A DNA stretch of 57,464 nt from Rhodobacteraceae bacterium CG17_big_fil_post_rev_8_21_14_2_50_63_15 (GCA_002783205.1 PFEY01000029.1:247-57710), one strand, 5' to 3'. Shown: positions 33,832-43,581, counted from the stretch's first letter. A program made the numbers and translations. The notes: generated by a model not told the origin, from the letters alone.

Positions 33832-34922
33832 GCGGGGCTGACCGGCGTTTCATGGCGTTGGCCTTGTCGTTGGGGCGGCGAGGGATGGGGCGCTGCGCCC
33901 CCAACCCGGCGGTCGGTTGCGTCATAGTGAGACAGGGCCGCATTGTCGGGCGCGGCTGGACCGCGCAGGGGGGACGACCGCACGCGGAGACCCAAGCCCT
34001 TCAACAGGCCGGCGCGGCGTCGCGTGGTGCGACGGTCTATGTCAGTCTTGAACCCTGTGCGCATCACGGAGCGACCCCGCCCTGCGCCGACGCGTTGATC
34101 CGGGCGGGTGTCGCGCGTGTCGTGGCACCTTTTGCCGATAACGATGCGCGGGTCGCAGGTCGCGGCTTTGAGATGTTGCGCGCGGCCGGGATCGAGGTGG
34201 TCACGGATGTGATGGCCGACGAGGCCGGTTACGATCTGGCCGGTTTTCTGATGCGCAACGAGCAGGGGCGGCCCTGGGTCACGCTCAAGCTGGCCACATC
34301 CCTCGACGGCCGAATCGCCACCGCCACGGGGCAAAGCCAATGGATCACCGGACCCGAGGCCCGCCGTTTTGTTCATGGTTTACGCGGGCGTCACGATGCT
34401 GTCATGGTCGGCGCAGGCACGGCACGGGCGGATGATCCAACCCTGACCGTGCGTGATCTTGGCTTGCGTCATCAGCCGGTACGGATCGTCGTCTCGCGCC
34501 GTCTTGATCTGCCGTTGATGTCCAATCTGGCGCGCAGCGCAAACGCGGTGCCACTCTGGTTGTGCCACGGGACAGATGTCGATCCGGCCATCGCGCAGGC
34601 GTGGCGCGGGATTGGCGCGCGGCTCATTGCCTGTGATGTGGTGTCGGGGCAGGTTTCGCCGGGATCGGTCCTGCGCGCGCTTGGGGCGGAGGGGCTGACA
34701 CGGGTCCTCTGCGAGGGGGGCGGGACGTTGGCGGCGTCGCTTCTCGCGGCGGGGCTTGTGGATGAACTCATCGGTCTTACCGCCGGGCTGGCGATCGGGT
34801 CTGAAGGATTGTCGGGAATCGGCGCATTGGGATTGGCGCGCCTGGATCAGGCCGGGCGGTTCCGGCTGGTCGAACTCCGCAAGGTGGGGGGCGATGTGAT
34901 GCATCGCTGGCGCTGCGCCTGA
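33828..34922 (+). CDS. ribD: Riboflavin biosynthesis deaminase/reductase RibD
   Basis: The 364-residue bifunctional enzyme has the deaminase zinc motif H-A-E (52-54) with P-C-A-H-H-G-x-T-P-P-C (Cys77, Cys86), and a reductase domain with [14 protein letters not shown] and L-C-E-G-G-G-T-L. It converts the first pyrimidinone intermediate in riboflavin synthesis by deamination then reduction. It starts with GTG on the nrdR stop. ribE follows only after a minus-strand capsule block of about 4.5 kb. Confidence 0.95.
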   Translation: MSGADRRFMALALSLGRRGMGRCAPNPAVGCVIVRQGRIVGRGWTAQGGRPHAETQALQQAGAASRGATVYVSLEPCAHHGATPPCADALIRAGVARVVAPFADNDARVAGRGFEMLRAAGIEVVTDVMADEAGYDLAGFLMRNEQGRPWVTLKLATSLDGRIATATGQSQWITGPEARRFVHGLRGRHDAVMVGAGTARADDPTLTVRDLGLRHQPVRIVVSRRLDLPLMSNLARSANAVPLWLCHGTDVDPAIAQAWRGIGARLIACDVVSGQVSPGSVLRALGAEGLTRVLCEGGGTLAASLLAAGLVDELIGLTAGLAIGSEGLSGIGALGLARLDQAGRFRLVELRKVGGDVMHRWRCA

Positions 34923-34936
34923 AACAGCGGTCGGAT

Positions 34937-34968
34937 CGGGGTATTTTTGCCAAGAAGAAATCAAGCTC
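34937..34968 (+). repeat. Extragenic repeat element, copy 3
   Basis: The segment reads GGGGTATTTTTGCCAAG then AAGAAATCAAGCTC. It matches the left arm of the murD hairpin over GGGTATTT, CCAAGAAGAAA and the trailing AAGCTC. It lies between convergent ribD and kpsC and touches the kpsC stop. It has no full inverted partner here. Confidence 0.6.
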
Positions 34969-36985
34969 AGCGCCAGAGGCGGGCATGGGTGGCAAGCGCG
35001 CCCTGGAGTTTCGCCAGGATTCGGTTGGTCGGACCGGGGCGCGGCAAGGGGCCATCGGCAAGGCGCTCTGCAACCACCTCGACCGGGCAGGGTTGGCCGG
35101 TGAGCGGATCGAAATAGCGCGGATAATCAATCAGGGCGGCATGGACGAGGCCCGCGAGGCGGGGGCGCGCGGTGCGTCGGGCCGGGGTCTCTCCAAGATC
35201 GCGTGTGAGCCCCCAACCGGCATAGAAGGGGGCACCGGTGGTAGTGACGGGAACGCCGCGCAACAGCGCCTCGAAGCCAAGCAGCGAGGTCATGGTCCAG
35301 ACTTCGTGGACGTCGGCCAAGAGGCGGGCGGGATCCGTATTGGTCAGGCTCATGTCGGCCAAGCCACGAAGCAGCGCGGCGGGGATGGCGCCGGGGCGAA
35401 GTCCGGCCTCGACATCGGGGTGGGGCTTGTAGAGGATCACGGCCACCGGATTTTCGCGGCGGACCTTTTGCAGCAGGGCAAGATTGGTGCGGATCGCACC
35501 GGCACCGAGCCGGATCGAGGCGTCATCCTCGACCTGTCCAGGCACGAGGATCCGGTGCCCCTCAGGCAGCTTGGGAGGGTTTTGTCCGAGGTTGTATTTG
35601 CTCAGGCCATGGTGGATGAGCGCCGCGATCAGCGCTTCGACACGGTTGATCTGGTCGGGGCGGAGTCTGGCCCGGTGGGCGATCAGCCGCTCAAGGCGGC
35701 TCTCGCGCGCGGGATCGTAATAGATCCCGAGATCGTCGCAGATCAGGGACAGGGGAGGGGTGAGATCGGCCCCGAGGCCACGCGAGCGCAGGAAACCGTC
35801 CTCGATGCGGGTCACTGTCGCGGAGGTGGTCAGGGATTGAGCGCCCCAGACCATCACGGGGCGGTCAGGTGGGCGGGATCCGGCAAAGATCACCCGGCGG
35901 TGTCGGCCAAAGAAGCGCTGAAGGGCGGTGCGTTTCCACAGGCGCATGCCATGGGCCGTCCAGCCACGATGATCTTCGCGCCAGGCGCGGGTCTGTGCCG
36001 CAAGGCTCATGATCGCGGTCTCCAGATCGCAGAGCCGGTCACGATAGGGATCATACCAGGTTGAATAAAGAAGCATCGCACCGGCAAAGAGCTGCGCCCG
36101 GCTGAGGGTGCGACGGCGGCGCGTGAGAGGATGTGGGTGACGGTCATCGGTCAGGCCCCATCCGGCATAGAAGGGCTGGCCAAAGACCTGCGGACGGTGG
36201 CCGGCAAAGATCGCCTCGAACCCCATCTGAGAGGTCACCGTGTAGACGGCGATGGCCCCTTCCATCAGTCCCCAGGGGCTTACCGGATCCGAGAGGAGCG
36301 TGATCCGGTCATTCTGATCGGTCGCCGAGAAATAGCCGGCGCGATGGCCTTGGGCGGTCTCGGGATGGGTCTTGATCACGATGCGCGCGCCCGGATGATC
36401 CTCTTGCGCCCAATAGAGCATCTCGCGAAAAGTGTTGGCGTCGGCTGCGCCATGCGTCACCGAGGCATCGCCACGGGTCTGGTCGATGACCAGCACATAT
36501 CCCGGTTCGGGGCAGGCAAGACCGGGATCGAAGGCGGTGTATTTCGACAGATGCGCCTCCTGGATCTGCGCCATGCAGCCGCGGGCGCGGTCCATCATCG
36601 CGGTGTCATCGAGGGGATGGGTGGCAAGGATATGTTCAAGATCGGAGGGTGTGCTGCTGTCGAAATGGATGCCGCGCCGGTCGATCACGAGGCCAAGAGG
36701 TGCCTCTCCGTCGCGCCCCGGATGAAGCGACCGCAGAAAGGCGTCCTCGATACGCAAAAGGCTCGCCCTGCTTCGGGTGGCCACGGCCTCGCCTCGGGAT
36801 GCTGTCGGGCTCTTGCCCCAGACGGCGACGAGGTCATCCGAGGACGGATATCCGAGTTTCAGCTCATATCCGGCGAGCGACAGGATCCGTCGGACGCGGC
36901 GTTGCAGGACAAATCCGCCATTGAAATGGAAAACCCGCCGGGGCGATCTGTGCCCGGCGGGATCCTCCTCATGCTCAGGCCTCAA
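34967..36985 (-). CDS. kpsC: Capsule polysaccharide biosynthesis protein KpsC
   Basis: The 672-residue protein has two tandem KpsC-type domains, visible as duplicated blocks: R-I-E-D-A-F-L-R-S and R-I-E-D-G-F-L-R-S; L-S-K-Y-T and L-S-K-Y-N; V-I-K-T-H-P-E and L-Y-K-P-H-P-D; F-Y-A-G-W-G-L-T in both. KpsC is a retaining Kdo transferase that builds the lipid-linked poly-Kdo linker of group 2 capsules. TTG 36985, overlapping the export gene stop (TTGA), is the only reasonable start before V-F-H-F-N-G-G-F; no ATG or GTG fits. It is the last gene of the capsule block. Confidence 0.87.
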   Translation of the reverse strand: MRPEHEEDPAGHRSPRRVFHFNGGFVLQRRVRRILSLAGYELKLGYPSSDDLVAVWGKSPTASRGEAVATRSRASLLRIEDAFLRSLHPGRDGEAPLGLVIDRRGIHFDSSTPSDLEHILATHPLDDTAMMDRARGCMAQIQEAHLSKYTAFDPGLACPEPGYVLVIDQTRGDASVTHGAADANTFREMLYWAQEDHPGARIVIKTHPETAQGHRAGYFSATDQNDRITLLSDPVSPWGLMEGAIAVYTVTSQMGFEAIFAGHRPQVFGQPFYAGWGLTDDRHPHPLTRRRRTLSRAQLFAGAMLLYSTWYDPYRDRLCDLETAIMSLAAQTRAWREDHRGWTAHGMRLWKRTALQRFFGRHRRVIFAGSRPPDRPVMVWGAQSLTTSATVTRIEDGFLRSRGLGADLTPPLSLICDDLGIYYDPARESRLERLIAHRARLRPDQINRVEALIAALIHHGLSKYNLGQNPPKLPEGHRILVPGQVEDDASIRLGAGAIRTNLALLQKVRRENPVAVILYKPHPDVEAGLRPGAIPAALLRGLADMSLTNTDPARLLADVHEVWTMTSLLGFEALLRGVPVTTTGAPFYAGWGLTRDLGETPARRTARPRLAGLVHAALIDYPRYFDPLTGQPCPVEVVAERLADGPLPRPGPTNRILAKLQGALATHARLWR

Positions 36986-38130
36986 AAATCGCCTTGCAGT
37001 GTGTTGGCCGCGGTGCCGACCGAGCCGACCGCGCCAAGTGTTCCTGTGAGAGCCCCGACAATCTTGGCCCATTGGGTAAATGGTGCTTCGGTCACATAGA
37101 TCGTGTCGGCGTCACGGATCACGAAATCACGGGCAAGAAACAGGCCATTGGGAGAGGTCAGGTCCATGACGTAGACCATGCGCTGATCCCCCACCATATC
37201 GGATCTGCCGAGAACCTGGTTTGCAATCTCTTGCCGTTCGTTGCGTAGAACGAAAACCCCACTGGGATCAGCCGCATTGGTGCTCAGCCCTCCGACTTGC
37301 GCCAAAGCTTCGATCGCAGACATGTTTTGGGAGTTGAAGGTAATGCGGGATTGCCCACCGGTTGACCCAAGCACCGTAAAGGCCCTGGTGTCGGCTTCAA
37401 CGAGGATCCTGTCTCCGCCGCGCAGAGCGATGTCGAATTCGGGATTGCGAAACAGATCCTGGAACCAGACCTTGCTGCGCTTGCCACCCCGGATGACTGT
37501 GATCTGGGCGATCTCGGGCTCGATCACGATGCCTCCGGCGCGCGCTATCATGGAAGAAAGGGTGCGTGTGGGCGCCTCGATGGGGTAGATGCCCTGTCCG
37601 CCGACCGATCCACTGATCGACACGGTCGAGCCATCCCCAGCGATACGGCGCACCTCGACCTGCGGGTCGGGTGTCTGTTCTTCGAGTTTTGTTGTGATGA
37701 TCCGGCGCAGCGCCTCGGGGGTATTGCCCGCCGCCAAGATCCGTCCCGCATAGGGGACAAAAATAAAGCCAGAGCCATCGACTTGAAGTTCCTGAAGAAT
37801 GGTCTGCTTGATCGGGCCACTCGACAGCAGTCCGTCATCGACGTTTTCCCAGACCGTCAACCCCAATCGATCCCCGGCATTTATTGTGTCCGATCCGATC
37901 AGGCCGGCCGAACGGAAAGATTTGTCGAAGCCAAGGGCGGGCTGCACCGCTGTCGCGCGTGTCACGCGGTCATTGACCATAACGACAAAGGCATCTCCCT
38001 GTTCTTGAACGGAGCCCGCGAATATTTCCTTTTTGTTTGGTCCCGATCGTGGCAAGGCGCAGGCCGAAAGCGCAGAAAACAGCACGAGAAGGACAAGGGT
38101 TTGTCCCCAGCGGAATTTGCCAGATGTCAC
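36982..38130 (-). CDS. Polysaccharide export outer-membrane lipoprotein (Wza/KpsD family)
   Basis: The 382-residue lipoprotein has a signal peptide ending L-S-A-C (about residue 23) and a poly-export domain (A-G-D-R-L-G-L-T-V-W-E-N through V-P-Y-A-G-R). SLBB-like regions follow (I-S-G-S-V-G-G-Q-G-I-Y-P and A-F-T-V-L-G-S-T-G-G) and a hydrophobic C-terminal helix. It should form the outer-membrane capsule channel. It precedes kpsC with a 4-base overlap. A wzc/KpsE-type partner and KpsMT are not in the window. Confidence 0.88.
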   Translation of the reverse strand: MTSGKFRWGQTLVLLVLFSALSACALPRSGPNKKEIFAGSVQEQGDAFVVMVNDRVTRATAVQPALGFDKSFRSAGLIGSDTINAGDRLGLTVWENVDDGLLSSGPIKQTILQELQVDGSGFIFVPYAGRILAAGNTPEALRRIITTKLEEQTPDPQVEVRRIAGDGSTVSISGSVGGQGIYPIEAPTRTLSSMIARAGGIVIEPEIAQITVIRGGKRSKVWFQDLFRNPEFDIALRGGDRILVEADTRAFTVLGSTGGQSRITFNSQNMSAIEALAQVGGLSTNAADPSGVFVLRNERQEIANQVLGRSDMVGDQRMVYVMDLTSPNGLFLARDFVIRDADTIYVTEAPFTQWAKIVGALTGTLGAVGSVGTAANTLQGDF

Positions 38131-38222
38131 TGGATGGCCTCCTCGACCTGATCACTGCCCATTGTTTGGTGTCAGCTTTAACCAACCATCGGGCTAAAAT
38201 CCAGCTTTAGATACAATGGTTC
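38131..38222 (-). promoter_or_regulatory. Short intergenic region within the capsule block
   Basis: This 92-base gap lies between the kpsS stop and the export lipoprotein start, both on the minus strand, and is AT-richer near 38170-38220. It could hold a promoter for the export gene and kpsC. No clear motif or terminator hairpin was identified. Confidence 0.3.
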
Positions 38223-39515
38223 TCAGGGAATGACACGCAAGTGTTGCCTTGGGGCCGCGGTGCCAGATCTGAGCGCGTCATAGGGATCCTCCGCGGCCAG
38301 CATCATATCAACTGCCTGGCGCAGCAATTGTCGGCGGCCCTGAGCCGAATAAAATCCCCCGGGAAGCTGGCTGGTTTCGAGCAGGTATCGCCGGTAATCC
38401 GCATAGGCGCGACGGTCAGGACGCACGGCCCCGGCAAAGAATTCGGGGAGCGGTTGCGACGAGACGAATTCCGGTTTGGCATACACCGCTTGTCCGAAAA
38501 TCCGAAGTGGAATGCCACGCCAGAGCACCTGTTGAGCCGCTGTCGAGTTGACGGTGACTGCGCTGCGCGCCTCGTCGAGCAGTTGCGCGAGTTTGCCGCC
38601 GCGCAGGTAATGCACCCGGCCGCCGAGGCCATGCGCGCGGATCAGGCGGCGCAAGACCGCACGAATTGGCGCCCGACCATCTTCGAGAGGATGCGCCTTG
38701 ATCACAAGATGGTGATGGGATGGCGCGCCATGGGCAAAGCCGAGGATCACCGTTTCAAGAAATTCCGTCATGCTGGAAAATGGCGAATGCGCCTGAAACG
38801 AGGCGTCATGTTCCAACTGCAAGAGTGCAATGTGATAGGGAAAGCCGCCGGTGCGGATCTGCCACGTGGCGAAGCGGCGCTCGAGGGCGTGAAACGGCAT
38901 CAGCAGCAGTCGCTTGAGATACAGCTTGAATTCCTGGCCCACGCTGAGCGCACGATGCGGGCGGAAATGGCGATAGCCCCGGTTCAGGAAAAGCACGAAA
39001 CCGTGATAGAGCGCGCCGTAAAAGACATGCTGACGCATGTCGCCCCAGCTGGCCGGTGGAAGGGCACTGTCCATGTCGGAATTCGCGAGCGTCTGTCGCA
39101 TCTCTGTCACGGTCATGTTCATCAGGCGCGAATGGCCGTTTGTGCCGCCGCGCTCATAAGTCACCCAATAGGGCCGCAGGTAGCCTTCCTCATAGACATG
39201 GACAGTCAGACCGAGGTGGCGTGCGATGGTGGCCGCCTCTGCATGAGCCGGGCGGGTATCTCCATAGAGCACGAGATCGGTGATGAGCTTTTCCGCGATG
39301 ATCCGGCGCAGGGTTTCGGGCCAGTTCTCGGCAGGTTCGCGAAAGGGGATGTAGGTGCTGCGATCACGCCAGAAAGCGTGGTCGCCCGCATTGAATCCCA
39401 CGCGCCAGACCTTGGCGCCCGCAAGGCGCAACATCTGGCCGAGTTGGGAAAAGAATGGCCCGTGCGGGCCTTGCAGAAACAAGAAAACCCGACGTTTGCC
39501 GCTCAGTCCCGCCAT
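38223..39515 (-). CDS. kpsS: Capsule polysaccharide protein KpsS
   Basis: The 430-residue protein matches the KpsS/capsule transferase family: F-L-F-L-Q-G-P-H-G-P-F-F at the N-terminus, Y-G-D-T-R-P-x-H, V-Y-E-E-G-Y-L-R-P-Y-W-V-T, V-I-K-A-H-P-L-E and the late V-T-V-N-S-T-A-A. KpsS adds the first Kdo to phosphatidylglycerol in linker synthesis, working with KpsC. The start is uncertain: ATG 39515 (GGTGA 5 bases upstream) or GTG codons at 39524 and 39539. Confidence 0.85.
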   Translation of the reverse strand: MAGLSGKRRVFLFLQGPHGPFFSQLGQMLRLAGAKVWRVGFNAGDHAFWRDRSTYIPFREPAENWPETLRRIIAEKLITDLVLYGDTRPAHAEAATIARHLGLTVHVYEEGYLRPYWVTYERGGTNGHSRLMNMTVTEMRQTLANSDMDSALPPASWGDMRQHVFYGALYHGFVLFLNRGYRHFRPHRALSVGQEFKLYLKRLLLMPFHALERRFATWQIRTGGFPYHIALLQLEHDASFQAHSPFSSMTEFLETVILGFAHGAPSHHHLVIKAHPLEDGRAPIRAVLRRLIRAHGLGGRVHYLRGGKLAQLLDEARSAVTVNSTAAQQVLWRGIPLRIFGQAVYAKPEFVSSQPLPEFFAGAVRPDRRAYADYRRYLLETSQLPGGFYSAQGRRQLLRQAVDMMLAAEDPYDALRSGTAAPRQHLRVIP

Positions 39516-39654
39516 CCCATTCACCAATTCCCTTCGCACGCTCTGTTGTCATAGACCGTCTGGATTAAAAGATTAAGCTTTGATTTCGGGCCGATTGCTT
39601 GCCTCGACGCGCCGGCAGGTCTAGGTCAAAGTCAGATCGATGGGAGAACGAGCG

Positions 39655-40254
39655 ATGTTTACAGGCATCATCACCGATAAGGGCGAGATCCGATCCATCA
39701 CACGGCGCGGCGATCTGCGGGCACGGATCGGCACCGGCTATGATACGGGCCGGATCGACATTGGCGCGTCGATCGCCTGCGACGGGGTGTGCCTGACGGT
39801 GGTGGCGCTCGGGGAGGACTGGTTTGAAGTGGATGTATCGGGTGAGACTCTCGCCAGGACTAACCTGTCAGGTTGGCACACCGGTAAGCGGGTCAATCTC
39901 GAACGGTCGCTCAGGGTGGGCGACGAACTGGGCGGTCACATCGTGTCCGGTCATGTCGATGGACTGGCCGAGGTTGTCGGGTTGCGCGACGAGGGGGCAA
40001 GCACGCGCGTCACCCTGCGCGCGCCGGCAGGTCTTGCGCGGTTTATCGCGCCAAAGGGGTCGGTTGCGCTCAACGGAACCTCGCTCACGATCAATGAGGT
40101 GGCGGGCGGCGATTTTGGAATCAACTTCATCCCGCATACCAAAGAGGTGACAACCTGGGGCGATGTGGCGCTTGGCGATGAGGTCAATCTCGAGATCGAC
40201 ATTTTGGCGCGCTACGTCGCAAGGCTGTCGGACGCAGGCAGCGCAGCCGACTGA
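39655..40254 (+). CDS. ribE: Riboflavin synthase (alpha subunit)
   Basis: The 199-residue protein begins M-F-T-G-I-I, the invariant start of riboflavin synthase, and has two lumazine-binding repeats with C-D-G-V-C-L-T-V and N-G-T-S-L-T-I-N-E-V, and G-G-H-I-V-S-G-H-V-D-G at the junction. It dismutates 6,7-dimethyl-8-ribityllumazine to riboflavin. ATG 39655 is preferred over an in-frame ATG 15 bases earlier. It is separated from ribD by the capsule genes. No FMN riboswitch is visible upstream. Confidence 0.95.
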   Translation: MFTGIITDKGEIRSITRRGDLRARIGTGYDTGRIDIGASIACDGVCLTVVALGEDWFEVDVSGETLARTNLSGWHTGKRVNLERSLRVGDELGGHIVSGHVDGLAEVVGLRDEGASTRVTLRAPAGLARFIAPKGSVALNGTSLTINEVAGGDFGINFIPHTKEVTTWGDVALGDEVNLEIDILARYVARLSDAGSAAD

Positions 40255-40262
40255 GGCAGACC

Positions 40263-41126
40263 TCAAGTATCTTGCGGCACGGCGGCACGGTAGAGATGCC
40301 ATGTCGCATGCCCCAGCACCGGCAGCGCGATCACCAATCCCAAAAATGCGGGTAGCATGCCGAGTGTCATGGTGGTGGCCACGATCAACCCCCAAGTTGC
40401 CACAATCTTCGGGTTCTTGCGCGTCACCGCGACCGAAGTCATGACCGCCACCGGCAAACCCGCCCGCCGATCAATGAGCATCGGAAATGAGACAAGGCTC
40501 ATCGCCAGCACCACAGCTGCAAAGATCAGACCGGTTCCCATCCCGAGCACTATCATCGCCCAACCCGGACCGGTGGTCAGCACATCTGTTAAAAATCCGG
40601 TTGCAGAGACAGGCGGCAGCGGGCCAAGCGTGATGTCGTAGATAAATTTTGCCGCAAACATCCAGGCGACAAAGAGCGCCAGGAGATACGAACCCAAGAC
40701 CAGAACCGGTCCGATCACCCGAGCGCGCAGCACTCCGAAGGCGCCCTCCCAGCCGGACTCTACACCAGCCTCACGCTGGCGGCTCATCTCGTAGAGGCCG
40801 GATGCCACGATCGGTCCCAACAGGGTGAAACCGGCGGCCAGTGGGAACAGCATCGGCAGCTGCGCGGTGTGAAACGCTAGGAGGGCCAGCGTGATCCCGA
40901 TGATCGGGTAGATCGCGATCAGGACCAACACATCGCTGCGCAGCGCGGCAAAATCTGCGAGGCCCCTTTGCAGAGCCGTGTTGATATCGGCCTGCGTGAG
41001 CACGCGCGCAACGGGCGGGGTGGTGGCGTGACTGCCCATCGCGTCGGCCGCCACAGAGGCCTCGCGCCCTGCGCCAAGGGCACCAGCCGCCAGCCAACTG
41101 AGCGGGTTTCCGATGGTTCTTGGCAT
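40263..41126 (-). CDS. DUF2189 integral membrane protein
   Basis: The 287-residue protein has a soluble head (T-Q-A-D-I-N-T-A-L-Q-R-G-L-A-D-F) and about six transmembrane helices, with F-P-L-A-A-G-F-T-L-L-G-P and S-F-P-M-L-I-D-R-R-A-G. This is the DUF2189 pattern, a common alphaproteobacterial family with no known function. ATG 41126 is chosen over an upstream in-frame start that adds a non-conserved extension. It is convergent with ribE (8 bases apart). Confidence 0.85.
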   Translation of the reverse strand: MPRTIGNPLSWLAAGALGAGREASVAADAMGSHATTPPVARVLTQADINTALQRGLADFAALRSDVLVLIAIYPIIGITLALLAFHTAQLPMLFPLAAGFTLLGPIVASGLYEMSRQREAGVESGWEGAFGVLRARVIGPVLVLGSYLLALFVAWMFAAKFIYDITLGPLPPVSATGFLTDVLTTGPGWAMIVLGMGTGLIFAAVVLAMSLVSFPMLIDRRAGLPVAVMTSVAVTRKNPKIVATWGLIVATTMTLGMLPAFLGLVIALPVLGHATWHLYRAAVPQDT

Positions 41127-41242
41127 TCTGGCCTCCCTTGATCCCTGATCGGTCGGGTAGCGGATTTGCCGGGTTGGAAATGTAGCGGATACCACTTTAA
41201 CACGTCTTGGCGCAAAAGTCGCTTCACGATCGGGCGAAGCCC

Positions 41243-42025
41243 TCAGCCTTGTCGCCGGTCCGGCACCCGGGCCTCGATCCGCCGAAAGATCAGCGCGATG
41301 ATCCCGGCGATGATCATGTAGATCAGCGCCAGGAGCAAAAGCGGCTCATAGACAATGAAAGTGTCGGCACGCACCCGGCTGGAAACGGCATAGATCTCGA
41401 TCACCGTGATGGTGGCCACCAGCGGCGTCGCCTTGAGTTGCAGGATGGTCTCGCCCCCCAGCGTGGGCAGGACATTGCGAATGGCCTGCGGTAGCCAGAT
41501 GCGACGAAAGATGGTCAAGCGTGGCATACCAAAGGCGCGGGCGGCTTCCAGTTGGCCCTTGTTCACCGAGGAAAACGCACCGCGCATCACCTCTCCCTCG
41601 TAGCCCGCATAGGACAGGGTGAGCGCGAGCACCGCATAGGGCCAAGCCTGTCGCAAATAAGGCCAAAGCTCGGAGGCGCGAAGCCAGGGAAATTGTGGGA
41701 ACAACGAACCAAAGCCATAATAGAGCAACCATATCTGAAGCAGCAGCGGCGTGCCCCGGATGATCGTGCAGAACACTCGTGCAGGCGCGGCAAGATACCA
41801 GGGCCCGATCGCCTGCGCGAGGCCAAGGGGTACGGCAAGCGCGAAGCCAAGAATGCAGGTGACGCCGAGAATCCAGATTGTCCGCCACAGCCCCTCGATC
41901 ACCAGTGGCAGATATTGCGGCAACCAGTCCCAGCGGAGGGATAGCGCGCACCACAGGACGAACCCGGCGAAAAGCGCCATGAGAAACAGCCGGTGGGGCA
42001 GCAAGAGGGCGCGCCAGTCGGTCAT
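41243..42025 (-). CDS. Polar amino-acid ABC transporter permease (HisM/ArtM type)
   Basis: The 260-residue permease has about five helices and the EAA-type loop E-A-A-R-A-F-G-M-P-R-L-T-I-F-R-R-I-W-L-P-Q-A. It forms the importer with the next three genes. It overlaps the second permease by 4 bases (ATGA). The transport set is of the His/Arg/ornithine/opine class by sequence type. Confidence 0.9.
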   Translation of the reverse strand: MTDWRALLLPHRLFLMALFAGFVLWCALSLRWDWLPQYLPLVIEGLWRTIWILGVTCILGFALAVPLGLAQAIGPWYLAAPARVFCTIIRGTPLLLQIWLLYYGFGSLFPQFPWLRASELWPYLRQAWPYAVLALTLSYAGYEGEVMRGAFSSVNKGQLEAARAFGMPRLTIFRRIWLPQAIRNVLPTLGGETILQLKATPLVATITVIEIYAVSSRVRADTFIVYEPLLLLALIYMIIAGIIALIFRRIEARVPDRRQG

Positions 42026-42774
42026 TGCTCTCCCTCGCGAAGAGATGGCTGGCCGCGCCGCGCCCAGGTCTCGATCCGGGCAAAGATCACGCCAGAAAAG
42101 AGCGTCACCATCATGTAAAGCGCGCCCGCGGCGAGAAAGAACGTGAAATAGGCGCGCGTGCTGCCCGCCGCCTGCCGGGTCTCCAGAGTGAGTTCGCTGA
42201 AACCTACAATCGCCAGCAGTGCCGTGTCCTTGGTCGCGATGAGCCAGAGATTGGCGAGGCCGGGTGTGGCATAACCCATCATGGCCGGGATCGTCACGCG
42301 GCGCAAAGTCATCAGGGGCGGCATGCCAAAGGCGCGCGCGGCCTCAAGCTGACCTTTCGGAATGGCCTGAATGGCACCACGTAGCACCTCGGTTGAATAG
42401 GCCCCCTGAACCACGCCCAGAACCCAGATGCCTGCAACGACACCGCTGATCTCGACCCGGCCATATCCCAGGGCGGCCGAGGCCTGATTGATCAGGTCGG
42501 AGCCCACGTAATAGAGAATGAGAATGAGCACCAGTTCCGGCACGGCCCGGATCACGGTGGTGTAGATCGCCAGAAGATCCCGCAGGACCGGGCCGCCATG
42601 GAGCTTGCCATAGGCGCCCAAAAGCCCGATCACGAGGCCAAAGCCATAGGCCCCAATCGCGATTTGCATTGAATTCGCAAGGCCACGCAAAAGATTGCCG
42701 CCCCAGCCCGGAGGCTGGAGCGATAGCAGTTGTGCGCTTTGCGCCAACCCCAGCGTGTCAAGCAGAGCCTCCAA
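42022..42774 (-). CDS. Polar amino-acid ABC transporter permease (HisQ/ArtQ type)
   Basis: The 250-residue permease has about five helices and the loop E-A-A-R-A-F-G-M-P-P-L-M-T-L-R-R-V-T-I-P-A. It pairs with the downstream permease to form the membrane channel. It starts 6 bases after the binding-protein gene. The best family match by eye is the arginine/opine subgroup. Confidence 0.9.
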   Translation of the reverse strand: MEALLDTLGLAQSAQLLSLQPPGWGGNLLRGLANSMQIAIGAYGFGLVIGLLGAYGKLHGGPVLRDLLAIYTTVIRAVPELVLILILYYVGSDLINQASAALGYGRVEISGVVAGIWVLGVVQGAYSTEVLRGAIQAIPKGQLEAARAFGMPPLMTLRRVTIPAMMGYATPGLANLWLIATKDTALLAIVGFSELTLETRQAAGSTRAYFTFFLAAGALYMMVTLFSGVIFARIETWARRGQPSLREGEQ

Positions 42775-42780
42775 CGGGGC

Positions 42781-43542
42781 TCAGTAGATGCTGGTCTTGA
42801 AATAGCGCGAGGTGATCGCAGCATGGGTGCCGTCGGCAAGGATGGCCGCGATCCCCTTGTTGAGCGCCTCGCGCAGAGCGTCGTCGCCCTTGCGCACGCC
42901 GGCCCCGACGCCCCGCCCGAGAATGGCCGGATCGTCGGCGACGCTGCCCTTGATCTCACAGCAGGCACCGGCCTCGGTCGCAACGAAATCGGCCATGGCA
43001 ATGCTGTCGGCCTGCGTGGCATCTATCCGACCGGAAAAGAGATCCTGATTGGCCTCGTCTTGCGTCTGGTAGAGCCGGATCTCTGCGGCATCCTTGAAAT
43101 ACTCCTGCGCATAAGCCTGATGGATGGTCGAGACCTGCACACCGAGAATCTTGCCCTTCAGGCTCTCGGGGGTTGCATCGACATCAAGCGATTTGCTGGC
43201 GACAATCACCGTGGGGGTGTTATAGTAAGAGTCTGAAAAATCAATAGTTTTCAGGCGCTCCTCGGTAATCGACATCGACGCCATGATGGCGTCGATCTGA
43301 CCGCCAGTCAGGGAGGGAATGATGCCGTCCCACGCGACCGGCGTGATCACACAGTTCAGTTCGGCGGCCTTGCAGACGGCGTCGATGACGTCAACCTCCC
43401 AGCCCACCCATTTGCCCGAGGAATCGAGTGAAGCAAACGGCGGGTAAGGCTCTGCGGCGATGCCAATCTTGACGTCTTGCGCGGCAAGCCCGGAGCCAAA
43501 GAGGGCCAGTGCGGTAGCGGTCAGAATGGTCTTCAGTGTCAT
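42781..43542 (-). CDS. Periplasmic amino-acid-binding protein of ABC transporter
   Basis: The 253-residue protein has a cleavable signal peptide (M-T-L-K-T-I-L-T-A-T-A-L-A-L-F-G through A-A-Q-D) and an SBP_bac_3 fold. Ligand-binding blocks such as P-Y-P-P-F-A, W-D-G-I-I-P-S-L-T-G-G-Q-I-D-A and M-A-S-M-S-I-T-E-E-R are visible. It should capture a basic amino acid in the periplasm. Linkage to dimethylargininase suggests arginine or methylated arginine (inference). Confidence 0.9.
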   Translation of the reverse strand: MTLKTILTATALALFGSGLAAQDVKIGIAAEPYPPFASLDSSGKWVGWEVDVIDAVCKAAELNCVITPVAWDGIIPSLTGGQIDAIMASMSITEERLKTIDFSDSYYNTPTVIVASKSLDVDATPESLKGKILGVQVSTIHQAYAQEYFKDAAEIRLYQTQDEANQDLFSGRIDATQADSIAMADFVATEAGACCEIKGSVADDPAILGRGVGAGVRKGDDALREALNKGIAAILADGTHAAITSRYFKTSIY

Positions 43543-43581
43543 GTCAGTCTCCCTTGTTGGTTCTGGTTGATCTTCTCCGTC

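Noticed and set aside
38241-39554. Long plus-strand open frame antisense to kpsS
   Set aside because: A GC-driven shadow of the recognised capsule gene, with no ribosome site or conserved motif.
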